Assembly: GCF_000382365.1 (NCBI RefSeq) | Contig: NZ_KB908216.1 | Coordinates: 350,116 to 414,115, forward strand | DNA from: Pannonibacter phragmitetus DSM 14782 | Lineage (GTDB): Bacteria; Pseudomonadota; Alphaproteobacteria; Rhizobiales; Stappiaceae | Direction: 5' to 3' | Length of the DNA: 64,000 bases | In this document: positions 44,591 through 52,808 of the stretch, piece by piece | How the letters are laid out: the number at the start of each line of letters is the position of its first letter | How positions within the stretch are numbered: the stretch's first letter is position 1 | Program-made: the position numbers and the translations under genes | The notes under the pieces: model-generated | What the model was told of the DNA's origin: nothing | The model's database searches: none | Seen by the model: only the letters and a program-made list of their open reading frames with translations

Positions 44591-45858
44591 TCTTCCTCTT
44601 TGATTGGGTCTGCAGCCGCACCCGGCTTCGTCCAGCTCCATTGGGTGACGGGCATGGCCGGCCGCCAGCCGTGCATCGAGCCGATGGGTGCGGCGCGGGC
44701 GATTTCAATGCGCGTCAGCGAGCCGCCACTGCGGGCATGCAGGGCAAGAAGCACCGCTTCCATCTCTGTCGTCACCGCATTGGCCACGAGCCGCCCGCCC
44801 GGCTTCAGCCGTTCGATGACCGTTTCCATGACACCGGGGTTCGTGCCGCCGCCGCCGACGAACACGGCATCGGGCGCAGGCAGAGCCGTCAGCGCTGATG
44901 GCGCTTCGCCCTCAATCACCTGCAGGCCGGGCACGCCGAAGCTTGCGGCATTACGGCGGATGCGGGCCGCGCGTTCGCAATCGCTTTCGATGGCAAGGGC
45001 CCTGAGCGAAACATCGGCCAGCATCCATTCGATGCTGACCGAGCCGGAACCGCCGCCAACATCCCAAAGCAGTTCCCCGCGCCGGGGAGCCAAGGCGGAG
45101 AGAGTGAGCGCCCGGATCTCGTGCTTGGTGATCTGGCCATCATGCTCGAACAGGCTGTCATCCAGCCCCGGTGCATAGGGCAGCACCCGCGCACCAGAAC
45201 CTGCCACCACCTCGATGGCGCAGACATTCAGCGCATGGAAATCCTGAGGCGCAAAAGCCCCGGCAGTCTGGCGGCTGATGCGCTCCCTGTCCCCGCCGAG
45301 CGCCTCCAGCACATGAAGCTGCGAGGCGCCAAAGCCATCCCCGCTCAGAAGGTGTGCAATGGCGGCAGGTCCGTGCTCATCCGAAGTCAGCGCAATTATG
45401 CGGGTACCGGGGTGGAGATGCGGGCGGATCAGCTCCACCGGGCGGCCATGCACGGACACACAGAGCGTCTCCGCCAGAGCCCAGCCAAGACGTGACGCGG
45501 CAAGGCTGAAGGAAGACGGGTGCGGAATGACACGCATCTCGCTCACCGGTATCCGCCGCGCCAGCGTCGCGCCTGCGCCATAAAGAAACGGATCACCCGA
45601 AGCCAGCACAACCACCGCCCGCCCGCGTTCGGCGGCAACGGCTTCGACCGAGCGCTCGAACGGGCTGAGCCAGGGGCGGGCTTCGCCGGTGATCGCCGCC
45701 CCGGCAAGATCCAGATGCCGGACACCACCAAAGACCACTTCTGCCGCTGCGAGCGCTGCCTTGGCAGCCTCGCCAATGCCCGCTAAACCATCCTCACCGA
45801 TGCCGATGATGGTCAGCCAGGGATGCTGGGGAGACGGCGGGAGATCACGCTTGGACAA
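44587..45858 (-). CDS. cobL: Precorrin-6Y C5,15-methyltransferase (decarboxylating)
   Basis: CobL is a bifunctional fusion. The N-terminal CbiE half ([40 protein letters not shown]) methylates C5; the C-terminal CbiT half ([32 protein letters not shown]) methylates C15 and decarboxylates. The 423-aa length fits the fusion. A stop two codons upstream forces the TTG start at 45858. That codon lies on the opposite strand within the first codons of cobK. Confidence 0.95.
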   Translation of the reverse strand: MSKRDLPPSPQHPWLTIIGIGEDGLAGIGEAAKAALAAAEVVFGGVRHLDLAGAAITGEARPWLSPFERSVEAVAAERGRAVVVLASGDPFLYGAGATLARRIPVSEMRVIPHPSSFSLAASRLGWALAETLCVSVHGRPVELIRPHLHPGTRIIALTSDEHGPAAIAHLLSGDGFGASQLHVLEALGGDRERISRQTAGAFAPQDFHALNVCAIEVVAGSGARVLPYAPGLDDSLFEHDGQITKHEIRALTLSALAPRRGELLWDVGGGSGSVSIEWMLADVSLRALAIESDCERAARIRRNAASFGVPGLQVIEGEAPSALTALPAPDAVFVGGGGTNPGVMETVIERLKPGGRLVANAVTTEMEAVLLALHARSGGSLTRIEIARAAPIGSMHGWRPAMPVTQWSWTKPGAAADPIKEEE

Positions 45859-46621
45859 GAGTCATATCCTCATTCTGGCAGGCACGGCAGACGCGCGGGC
45901 ACTGGCGGAACGGCTCGTGCAGCACCCCGGCCTGACAGTCACCCTGTCGCTTGCGGGCCGCACACTGGATCCTGCCGCCCTGCCCGCACCGGTGCGCTCC
46001 GGCGGGTTTGGCGGCGCGGAGGGGCTTGCCGCCTATCTGCGGCAGGAGAGTATCAGCCTGCTCATCGATGCCACCCATCCTTTCGCCCGGCGCATGACGG
46101 CCAATGCGGTGGAAGCAAGCCGGCAGACCGGAATACCGCTGCTGAAGCTGGAGCGGCCCGCCTGGACGGCGCAGCCGGGGGATAACTGGACCCCGTTCCG
46201 CACGATCCGGGAGGCGGTGGAAGCCCTCGGCGCCGCGCCACGCCGCGTCTTTCTCGCAACGGGGCGGCAGGGGGCTTCGGCCATCGAGGCCGCGCCGCAG
46301 CACCACTACCTGATCCGCAGCGTCGATCCTGTCGATCCGCCACCTGCCGTGCCCTTTGCCCGGAACATTCTGGCGCGCGGTCCCTTCACGGTGGAGGCGG
46401 AGCTGGATCTTCTGACCGGCCACGGCATCGAAGTCATCATCTGCAAGAACAGCGGCGGCGAAGCCACCTATGCCAAGCTGGAGGCCGCCCGCCGCCTTGG
46501 CCTTCCGGTGATGATGATCGAACGCAGTGCTCATGAGGCGCCCCTCAGTGCCGGCAGTGCCGATGAAGCCATGACCCTGATCGGTCACTGGCTTGAAGAT
46601 GCTGCAAAGCGCGGCGTGTAG
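45851..46621 (+). CDS. cobK: Precorrin-6A reductase
   Basis: CobK reduces precorrin-6A with NADPH. The 256-aa protein has ILILAGTADARALAERLVQ, LLIDATHPFARRMTANA, VFLATGRQGASAIEA and ICKNSGGEATYAKLEAAR. The start is taken as TTG 45851, which has GGGAG 7 nt upstream and matches the family N-terminus; ATG 45809 would add 14 residues. It is inverted relative to all other cob genes, overlaps cobL head-to-head by 8 bp and cobJ tail-to-tail by 37 bp. Confidence 0.93.
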   Translation: MDKSHILILAGTADARALAERLVQHPGLTVTLSLAGRTLDPAALPAPVRSGGFGGAEGLAAYLRQESISLLIDATHPFARRMTANAVEASRQTGIPLLKLERPAWTAQPGDNWTPFRTIREAVEALGAAPRRVFLATGRQGASAIEAAPQHHYLIRSVDPVDPPPAVPFARNILARGPFTVEAELDLLTGHGIEVIICKNSGGEATYAKLEAARRLGLPVMMIERSAHEAPLSAGSADEAMTLIGHWLEDAAKRGV

Positions 46622-47349
46622 ACGAGATCCGGCAGGCCCTCACGCGGCACCCGCCTCGTCTGCGCCGAGCCGATGATGACGCAGGTGGCCATATCCGCCA
46701 TTCCGGCCTGGGCCTCCGAGAGGGGAGCAACCACGATCCGCTCATCCGGGCGCCCCGCAGCGCGGCCGAAGATGACCAGCGTCTCCGGCTTCAGAACTTC
46801 CCGCAGCAGCTCGAAGGCCCGGTCCAGCTGCCAGGGCCGGGCCTTGCTGACAGGATTGTAGAAGGCCATGACGAACCCGGCTTCGGCAGCAAGGCGCAGC
46901 CGCTTTTCGATCAGCGGCCATGGCTTCAGATTGTCGGAAAGGGAAATGGCACAGAAATCATGGCCAAGCGGCGCGCCAATCCGGGCGGCGACGGCCAGCA
47001 TGGCGGTGATGCCCGGCACGATGACGAGATCAACCTGCTTCCAGCCGTCCGGCCCATGCTCGATGGCCTCGCACACGGCCGCAGCCATGGCAAAGACGCC
47101 CGGATCACCGCCCGAGACCATGCAGACCCGCTCGCCCTTCGCGGCTCGCTCCAGCGCATCGCGGGCACGGGCCAGCTCTTCCCGGTTGTCCGAGGCGATC
47201 CGCATCTGATCCGGCCGCAGGCTCAGCCGCTCCAGATAGGGCAGATAGCCGAGGAAAGCCGTTGAATCATCAACGGCAGCCTGGGCTTCCGGCGTCATCT
47301 GCAAGGGGTTGCCCGGCCCGGTGCCAATCACATAGAGGCGCCCGCTCAT
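46585..47349 (-). CDS. cobJ: Precorrin-3B C17-methyltransferase
   Basis: CobJ methylates C17 and contracts the macrocycle ring. The 254-aa protein has the SAM-binding N-terminus LYVIGTGPGNPLQMTPEA, VCMVSGGDPGVFAMAAAVCEA and VVPGITAMLAVAARIGAPLGHDF. Its ATG overlaps the cobI stop by 4 nt. Its last 37 bp are shared, on the other strand, with the end of cobK. Confidence 0.96.
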   Translation of the reverse strand: MSGRLYVIGTGPGNPLQMTPEAQAAVDDSTAFLGYLPYLERLSLRPDQMRIASDNREELARARDALERAAKGERVCMVSGGDPGVFAMAAAVCEAIEHGPDGWKQVDLVIVPGITAMLAVAARIGAPLGHDFCAISLSDNLKPWPLIEKRLRLAAEAGFVMAFYNPVSKARPWQLDRAFELLREVLKPETLVIFGRAAGRPDERIVVAPLSEAQAGMADMATCVIIGSAQTRRVPREGLPDLVYTPRFAASSSQ

Positions 47350-48089
47350 CGCAGCCCGCTCCAGCCCGGCACGAGCACCAGCGAGAAATAGGGCGCGGCG
47401 TCATCCGGCTTGGCAGCCAGACGCACCACCTTTTCCGCCGCCATGGTGCCGCGTTCCACGTAGATCGCATCCTCAAGGCGTCCGCAAGCCGCCAGCGCCC
47501 GCCTGACTTTCGGCAGGTTGCGGCCAATCTTCATGATCACCGCCGCTTCCGTATCGGCAAGCCTGCGCTGCAGCTCGGCTTCGGCCATGGTGCCCGGCAG
47601 CACGGACAGGACGTCATCGCCCTGCGCAATGGGAACGCCGGTGCGCGACCAGCAGCCGGACATCGCGGTGATGCCGGGAATGACTTCGACGTCAAACCGG
47701 TCCGCCAGCCGCACATGCATGTGCATGTAGGAGCCGTAGAACATCGGATCGCCTTCGGACAGGACAGCGACCGTGCGCCCGGCATTCAGATGCGCGGCAA
47801 TGGCCTCGGCAGACTCCTCGTAGAAGGCTTCAAGGCATGTGGTGTAGGCCGCCTCATGCTTGTCGATCTCGGTGGTGACCGGATAGTAGAGCGGCAGCTC
47901 TTCCACGCCCGGCCGGATCATGCTGTCCGCGATGCGGCGGCCATTGCCGGTGCGCCCGGCCTTGGCGAACCAGGCGATCACATCCGCCTCACCCAATATG
48001 CGCACGGCCTTGACCGTCATCAGCTCCGGATCACCCGGCCCCGTTCCCACGCCGTAAAGGCGGCCGGGGGCACCGTTCTGCGCACTCAT
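47346..48089 (-). CDS. cobI: Precorrin-2 C20-methyltransferase
   Basis: CobI methylates C20 of precorrin-2. The 247-aa protein has LYGVGTGPGDPELMTVKAVR, VAVLSEGDPMFYGSYMHMH and EVIPGITAMSGCWSRTGVP. It overlaps cobH by 4 nt upstream and cobJ by 4 nt downstream, so the cobFGHIJ series is translationally coupled. Confidence 0.97.
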   Translation of the reverse strand: MSAQNGAPGRLYGVGTGPGDPELMTVKAVRILGEADVIAWFAKAGRTGNGRRIADSMIRPGVEELPLYYPVTTEIDKHEAAYTTCLEAFYEESAEAIAAHLNAGRTVAVLSEGDPMFYGSYMHMHVRLADRFDVEVIPGITAMSGCWSRTGVPIAQGDDVLSVLPGTMAEAELQRRLADTEAAVIMKIGRNLPKVRRALAACGRLEDAIYVERGTMAAEKVVRLAAKPDDAAPYFSLVLVPGWSGLR

Positions 48090-48718
48090 AGGCCGGGCCT
48101 CGCCAGGGCATTGACTGCGGCAGCCGTCATTGCGCTGCCGCCCAGCCGTCCGTGCACCGTGGCAAAGGGCACGCCCCAGGGGTTATCCGCCAGCGCTTCC
48201 TTGGACTCCGCCGCGCCGACAAATCCCACCGGCATGCCGATGATGGCTGCGGGCTTCGGCGCGCCGTCGCGCAGCAGCTCCAACAGGTAGAACAGCGCGG
48301 TTGGGGCATTGCCGATGGCAACGACCGAACCGGCGAGCCTGTCCAGCCAGAGCCGCATGGCAGCCGCCGAGCGGGTGTTGCCGATCTCAGCCGCCATCTC
48401 CGGCGTGCGCGGATCGCGCAAGGTGCAGATGACCTCATTGTTTGCCGGCAGGCGGGCCGCCGTGACCCCGCGCGCGACCATTTCCGCATCACAGAACACC
48501 GGCGCGCCCGAAAGCAGCGCCTGACGCGCCGCCGTGACGAAATCAGGCGAGAAGCTGAAATGCGCGGCGGCCTCGACCAGGCCGCAGGCATGAATCATCC
48601 GGACGGCAACATCCGCTTCAGCCACGGAGAACCGCGACAGGTCCGCCTCTGCACGGATGATGGCGAAGGACTGCCCGTAGATGGCTGTCCCGTCCTTGAT
48701 ATAGTCGTAGTGCATCAT
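48086..48718 (-). CDS. cobH: Precorrin-8X methylmutase
   Basis: CobH moves a methyl group from C11 to C12 to give hydrogenobyrinic acid. The 210-aa protein has HYDYIKDGTAIYGQSFAIIR, the catalytic histidine in VRMIHACGLVEAA, and the C-terminal IIGMPVGFVGAAESKEAL and GRLGGSAMTAAAVNAL. ATG overlaps the cobG stop by 4 nt. Confidence 0.97.
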   Translation of the reverse strand: MMHYDYIKDGTAIYGQSFAIIRAEADLSRFSVAEADVAVRMIHACGLVEAAAHFSFSPDFVTAARQALLSGAPVFCDAEMVARGVTAARLPANNEVICTLRDPRTPEMAAEIGNTRSAAAMRLWLDRLAGSVVAIGNAPTALFYLLELLRDGAPKPAAIIGMPVGFVGAAESKEALADNPWGVPFATVHGRLGGSAMTAAAVNALARPGL

Positions 48719-50088
48719 GCCCTTTCTGCCCCGGCCATGGCGAGGATGGCGGCTCCGCTTGCGCCGAGCACATGCTGCGCTGTTTGCCCCGGTTGGCGGT
48801 TCAGTTCAATCCCGCGCTGCAGGCGGGGCAGAACTGTTTCCAGCCTCTGCGGAGAAAGCTGCAGGTCCGGCCGGCTGTCCGCCCGTCCGCCCAGCACGAT
48901 GGCCGCCCCCTGCTCCGTGCCGGTGACCGTCAGCGCCGCCGTCTGCGGATGGGCGCAGCCCTTGGAACAGCCGGAAACATGAACGCGGCAGGAGCCATCG
49001 AGCACACCCGGTTCTGCGGCCGAAGCGGCGCTGACGAGACGTTCCGCCAGCTGGCGGGTGTTGATCCTTGCCGCCGCACAAAAGCCGGTGCCGGGGCAGG
49101 CGGAAATGAAATGCGCCGGATCAGACGGCGAGGTGATGAGCCCTTGCGCCCCGGCAAGCGCTGCGGCGGCTTCCACCGTCTCTTCCGTCAGCCCCAGCAC
49201 CAGCAGCGCGTGATCCGGCGCAAGCCGGATTTCCGTGGCGCCGAGGCGCTGAAGCCCGGCCATCAGTGCTTCCAGCTCATCCGCGTGGATGCGGCCATAG
49301 GCGAGCCGGAGCGCCAGAACGAGGAGAGCAGCGCTGCGGATCACACCGGCCGGCCTGACCGGCGCGGGGAAGCCGGCCTCAGGACCTGCGCCGTCCCCGC
49401 CCCCCTCGATATCAGGGGCAATATCCCGCCCGCGTGCGTGGCCGCCGCGCTGCGATAGGGCGCGCAGCAGATCCATCACCCGGGCCGCTGCAGCTTCCTC
49501 CGGCAGAAGGGCAACAGGCTTTGCCGATCCGGCATCGCCCGCCAGCGCAAGGCGCCAGAGCACGCCGCCCTCTGCCTTCACCGCATCGAGCCGGATGTCC
49601 GCGCTGGCCGTGGACAGGTTGAAACAGCCGCCGCCGTTGACCGTGATTGCCAATTTCGGCGCAAGGGCGAGCGGCGGAACATGGCTGGCAATGCCCTGCC
49701 GGATCGCTTCGGCAAGCTCTGTTGCATCCGCCGTTTCAGACGGATCAAGCCCGGAAAGGGGCGGAACCTCGATGGCAGTGCCCGTGCGCGTCTCGATGCC
49801 GGCCGCCTGCAATCCTTCGGCCAGCGGAGCGGCGCTCTCCGGCGTCAGGCCGCGAATCTGCAGATTGCCGCGCGCGGTCACCTCCAGAAGGCCATTGCCG
49901 GTGCGGCGGGCAAGTCCTGCCATCGTCATCCATTTGGCAGGGCTGAGGCCGGGCGCCTGCGGGCGCAGCCGCACGAGAAGGCCGTCGCCCGTGGCCATGG
50001 GCGCGGCCAGCGACGGGCACGCCCCCCGCCTGACCGGAACACGTGGAGCCTCCCCAACGGCCAGAGCCGGTGTCTTTAGCGCGCTCAT
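48715..50088 (-). CDS. cobG: Precorrin-3B synthase (Fe-S monooxygenase)
   Basis: CobG hydroxylates precorrin-3A at C20 with oxygen, the step that defines the aerobic route. The 457-aa protein has a sulfite/nitrite-reductase-like fold with four cluster cysteines in ACPGTGFCAAARI and HVSGCSKGCAHP. Its presence shows the organism makes B12 under oxygen. It overlaps cobF and cobH by 4 nt each. Confidence 0.94.
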   Translation of the reverse strand: MSALKTPALAVGEAPRVPVRRGACPSLAAPMATGDGLLVRLRPQAPGLSPAKWMTMAGLARRTGNGLLEVTARGNLQIRGLTPESAAPLAEGLQAAGIETRTGTAIEVPPLSGLDPSETADATELAEAIRQGIASHVPPLALAPKLAITVNGGGCFNLSTASADIRLDAVKAEGGVLWRLALAGDAGSAKPVALLPEEAAAARVMDLLRALSQRGGHARGRDIAPDIEGGGDGAGPEAGFPAPVRPAGVIRSAALLVLALRLAYGRIHADELEALMAGLQRLGATEIRLAPDHALLVLGLTEETVEAAAALAGAQGLITSPSDPAHFISACPGTGFCAAARINTRQLAERLVSAASAAEPGVLDGSCRVHVSGCSKGCAHPQTAALTVTGTEQGAAIVLGGRADSRPDLQLSPQRLETVLPRLQRGIELNRQPGQTAQHVLGASGAAILAMAGAERA

Positions 50089-50894
50089 GCCGCATCCTCC
50101 CGGTTCAGGGGGACGGTTTCATCCTGCGCCGTCAGACCGGATGCCGGGCGGCGGATGAGATAAGTGTCCATGATCCAGCCATGCTTTGCCCTTGCTGCCT
50201 GCCGCAGGCGGGAAATCTCCGCCGCCACGTCTCCCAGCCGGCCCGAGACGAGAATTTCCATCTCCGTGCCCAGATAGGCACCCCAGAAGATCTGCGCGTC
50301 CGGCTCACCGGCGCCCTCATAGGCCTGAACCCCGTCGAGCATCACCGCAACATCCGCAGAACCTGTGGTCCAGCCCTGCGCCAGACGGCGGCCGGTGGTG
50401 ATCTCCACCGGCTGGCCGATGCGATTGAGCGGAATCCTGTGCCTTGCGCACAGCACCTGCAGGCTGCTGATGCCGGGAATGACGTCGTAATCGAAGGCAA
50501 TCCGCCCGCGGTCGCGCAGGTGCTCCATGATGCGGATGGTGCTGTCATAGAGCATGGGATCGCCCCAGACGAGCACGCCTGCGGTCCCTTCCGGGCCCAT
50601 CTCTTCGGCCAGAAGCTGCTCGTAGATTCCGGCAATCGCCAGATGCCAGTCGTCCACGGCCGCCGGGTAGTTGCTGTCCTTGCGGCGGACGGGCATGTCG
50701 AAATGCACGAGTTTCGGGTCTTTGCGGGTGATGTAGCGGCCGCAGATCTGTTCGCGCAGCCGCACGAGGAAGTCCTTTTCCCCGCCTTTCCTTGGCAGAA
50801 AGAGCGCGTCGCAGCTGTTCAGCGCATTGACCGCTTCCATGGTCAAATGCTCGGGATTGCCTGCGCCAATCCCGATGACCCGAACCCGTCTCAT
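50085..50894 (-). CDS. cobF: Precorrin-6A synthase (deacetylating)
   Basis: CobF methylates C1 and removes the acetyl group from precorrin-5. The 269-aa protein has VRVIGIGAGNPEHLTMEAV, GVLVWGDPMLYDSTIRIME and DVIPGISSLQVLCARHRIP. Three ATGs in a row occupy 50892-50900; the third (50894) has the best spacing to GGGGGA. It begins the cobFGHIJ series. I see no cobalamin riboswitch in the 245 nt upstream. Confidence 0.95.
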   Translation of the reverse strand: MRRVRVIGIGAGNPEHLTMEAVNALNSCDALFLPRKGGEKDFLVRLREQICGRYITRKDPKLVHFDMPVRRKDSNYPAAVDDWHLAIAGIYEQLLAEEMGPEGTAGVLVWGDPMLYDSTIRIMEHLRDRGRIAFDYDVIPGISSLQVLCARHRIPLNRIGQPVEITTGRRLAQGWTTGSADVAVMLDGVQAYEGAGEPDAQIFWGAYLGTEMEILVSGRLGDVAAEISRLRQAARAKHGWIMDTYLIRRPASGLTAQDETVPLNREDAA

Positions 50895-51074
50895 CATCAT
50901 TCCCCCGTGCGCCCAGCGCTCCCGGTCCGCGTCCCTGCATGGGTCCCGCGGGAAGTCATTGCGGCGCAGGAACTGGCCTTGCACCCTGAGCCGCGACATT
51001 AGCCTGCCCCCGCCGCGAAGGCCAGCCGCAAGACCTGCGGCAGTTTCCTCCTTTTGGCCAACAGGCTGCCGGGA

Positions 51075-51110
51075 AAACGAAACCCCGGCCGCAGTCTCCT
51101 GCAGCCGGGG
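51075..51110 (-). terminator. Rho-independent terminator of the GMC oxidoreductase gene
   Basis: Read on the minus strand, a 12-bp stem (51110-51099 with 51094-51083, one G-U pair) and GAGA loop is followed by TTTCGTTTT. It insulates the cob genes from the upstream operon. Confidence 0.8.
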
Positions 51111-51138
51111 CGCGAGGCATGCCTTTCAGGCTGCGGGG

Positions 51139-52788
51139 TCAGGCGTCCGCCTTGATCATGTCGGCGGCCTTTTCGGCGATCATGATGACCGGCGCATTGG
51201 TGTTGCCGGTGGGCACATCGGGCATGATCGAAGCATCGGCGATGCGAAGGCCGTCAATCCCGCGCACGCGCAGCTGCGCATCCACGACCGACAGCTCATC
51301 CTCGCCCATCTTGCAGGTGCCGCACTGGTGGTGATAGGTCACCAGCGCAGAGCGGGCATAGTCTGCCAGCGCCTCATCCGACTGGGCCTCCGGCCCCGGA
51401 TAGATTTCCCGCTTCACCCAGGCCTTCATCGACGGCTGTTCCGCCACCTCGCGCAGCAGGCGGATGCAATGGACAAGGGCGTCCACATCTTCCTGAGCGG
51501 AGAGAAGGTTCGGGTCCAGCAGCAGTTCCGCATCCGGATCGGCCGAGGAAAGCCGCAGCGTGCCGCGCGAAACCGGCCGCACGCCACCGGCGTTGAAGGT
51601 GAAGGCGTTGCTGACCGAGGCATCCTGCCCTTCCACATAGGTGGGCACATGGAAGCCGAGCGGCTGCAGGTCCGGCTCAGGCAGGTCCGGCCTCGTCTTG
51701 GCGAAGAGCTGCACATGCAGCACGGTCATCCCCGGATCCTGCGGCGGCGGCACGGGCTGGGACGCTTCCCAGATGACCGGCAGCAGCGTGTGGTCATGCA
51801 GGTTTTCGCCCACGCCGGGCAGGTCGAGCTTCACCTCGATGCCCATCTCTTCCAGATGCGCCTGCGGGCCGATGCCGGAGAGCATGAGCATGCGCGGGCT
51901 TTCGATGGCCCCGCCCGTCAGCACCACTTCCTTGGCCGCCTTGACCGTATGGGTCTGGCTGTCCTGCATGTAGGTGACGCCGGTGGCGCGGCCGTTCTCG
52001 ATCTCCACCTTCAGCACGCGGGCATTGGTGATGAGCGTCAGGTTGGGCCGCTCCAGCGCCGGGCGCAGGAAGGCAACGGCGGTGGACTGGCGCTTGCCGT
52101 CCTTGATGTTGAGGTGGCAGTAGCCCGCCCCCATCTGGCTTTCGCCGTTGCAATCGGGATTGTCCGCATGCCCTGCCTCGATGGCAGCATCCCGCATGGC
52201 CTTGCAGACCGGGTGCGGGGTGATCTTCGACTGCACATGCAGCGGTCCGCCCTTGGCGTGATAGGCCGAGGCCTCGCCATCGTAATCCTCGGACTTGAGG
52301 AAATAGGGCAGCACATCCTTCCAGGCCCAGCCCTCGTTGCCGAAGGAGGCCCAGCGGTCATAGTCGGTGGGCGCGCCGCGCACATAGATCATGCCGTTGA
52401 GCGAGGACGATCCGCCCAGCGTCTTGCCGCGCGGCCAGTCGATCCGCCGCCCGTTCGCATGTTTCTGCGGCACGGTGCGGTAGGCCCAGTCATATTCCGA
52501 ACGCCACAGCTCGATCAGCCGGACCGGGGTGGAGATGGCTTCGCTGTTGTCGGGGCCTCCCGCCTCGATCAGCAGCACCTTCGCCCCCGACTCGCTGAGC
52601 CTTGCGGCCAGCACGCAGCCCGCGCTGCCTGCCCCGCAGATGATGTAGTCAAAGCTGCCGTCCAGCGCTTCGGCGGTATTGATGGATGCGCCCGGCAGAC
52701 CGTTTGCCAGCACCAGCACACCGCTGGCGACGGCAACCTTGCCGATGAAACTGCGCCGGGTCAGCCCGTTTCCTGTTTCAGTGCTCAT
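51139..52788 (-). CDS. Tat-exported GMC-family FAD oxidoreductase
   Basis: The 549-aa flavoprotein oxidises an alcohol to an aldehyde or ketone. It has the FAD-binding YIICGAGSAGCVLAARLSE, GMC signature 1 (GKTLGGSSSLNGMIYVRG), signature 2 (GGAIESPRMLMLSGIGP) and the catalytic histidine region TYHHQCGTCKMG. Before these comes a twin-arginine signal (TRRSFIGKVAVASGVLVLA), so it should act in the periplasm. ATG 52788 has GGAGG upstream. The aldehyde dehydrogenase gene lies 20 nt upstream in the same operon. The substrate is unknown. Confidence 0.88.
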   Translation of the reverse strand: MSTETGNGLTRRSFIGKVAVASGVLVLANGLPGASINTAEALDGSFDYIICGAGSAGCVLAARLSESGAKVLLIEAGGPDNSEAISTPVRLIELWRSEYDWAYRTVPQKHANGRRIDWPRGKTLGGSSSLNGMIYVRGAPTDYDRWASFGNEGWAWKDVLPYFLKSEDYDGEASAYHAKGGPLHVQSKITPHPVCKAMRDAAIEAGHADNPDCNGESQMGAGYCHLNIKDGKRQSTAVAFLRPALERPNLTLITNARVLKVEIENGRATGVTYMQDSQTHTVKAAKEVVLTGGAIESPRMLMLSGIGPQAHLEEMGIEVKLDLPGVGENLHDHTLLPVIWEASQPVPPPQDPGMTVLHVQLFAKTRPDLPEPDLQPLGFHVPTYVEGQDASVSNAFTFNAGGVRPVSRGTLRLSSADPDAELLLDPNLLSAQEDVDALVHCIRLLREVAEQPSMKAWVKREIYPGPEAQSDEALADYARSALVTYHHQCGTCKMGEDELSVVDAQLRVRGIDGLRIADASIMPDVPTGNTNAPVIMIAEKAADMIKADA

Positions 52789-52808
52789 GTTTTTTCCTCC
52801 CGCCCCTT

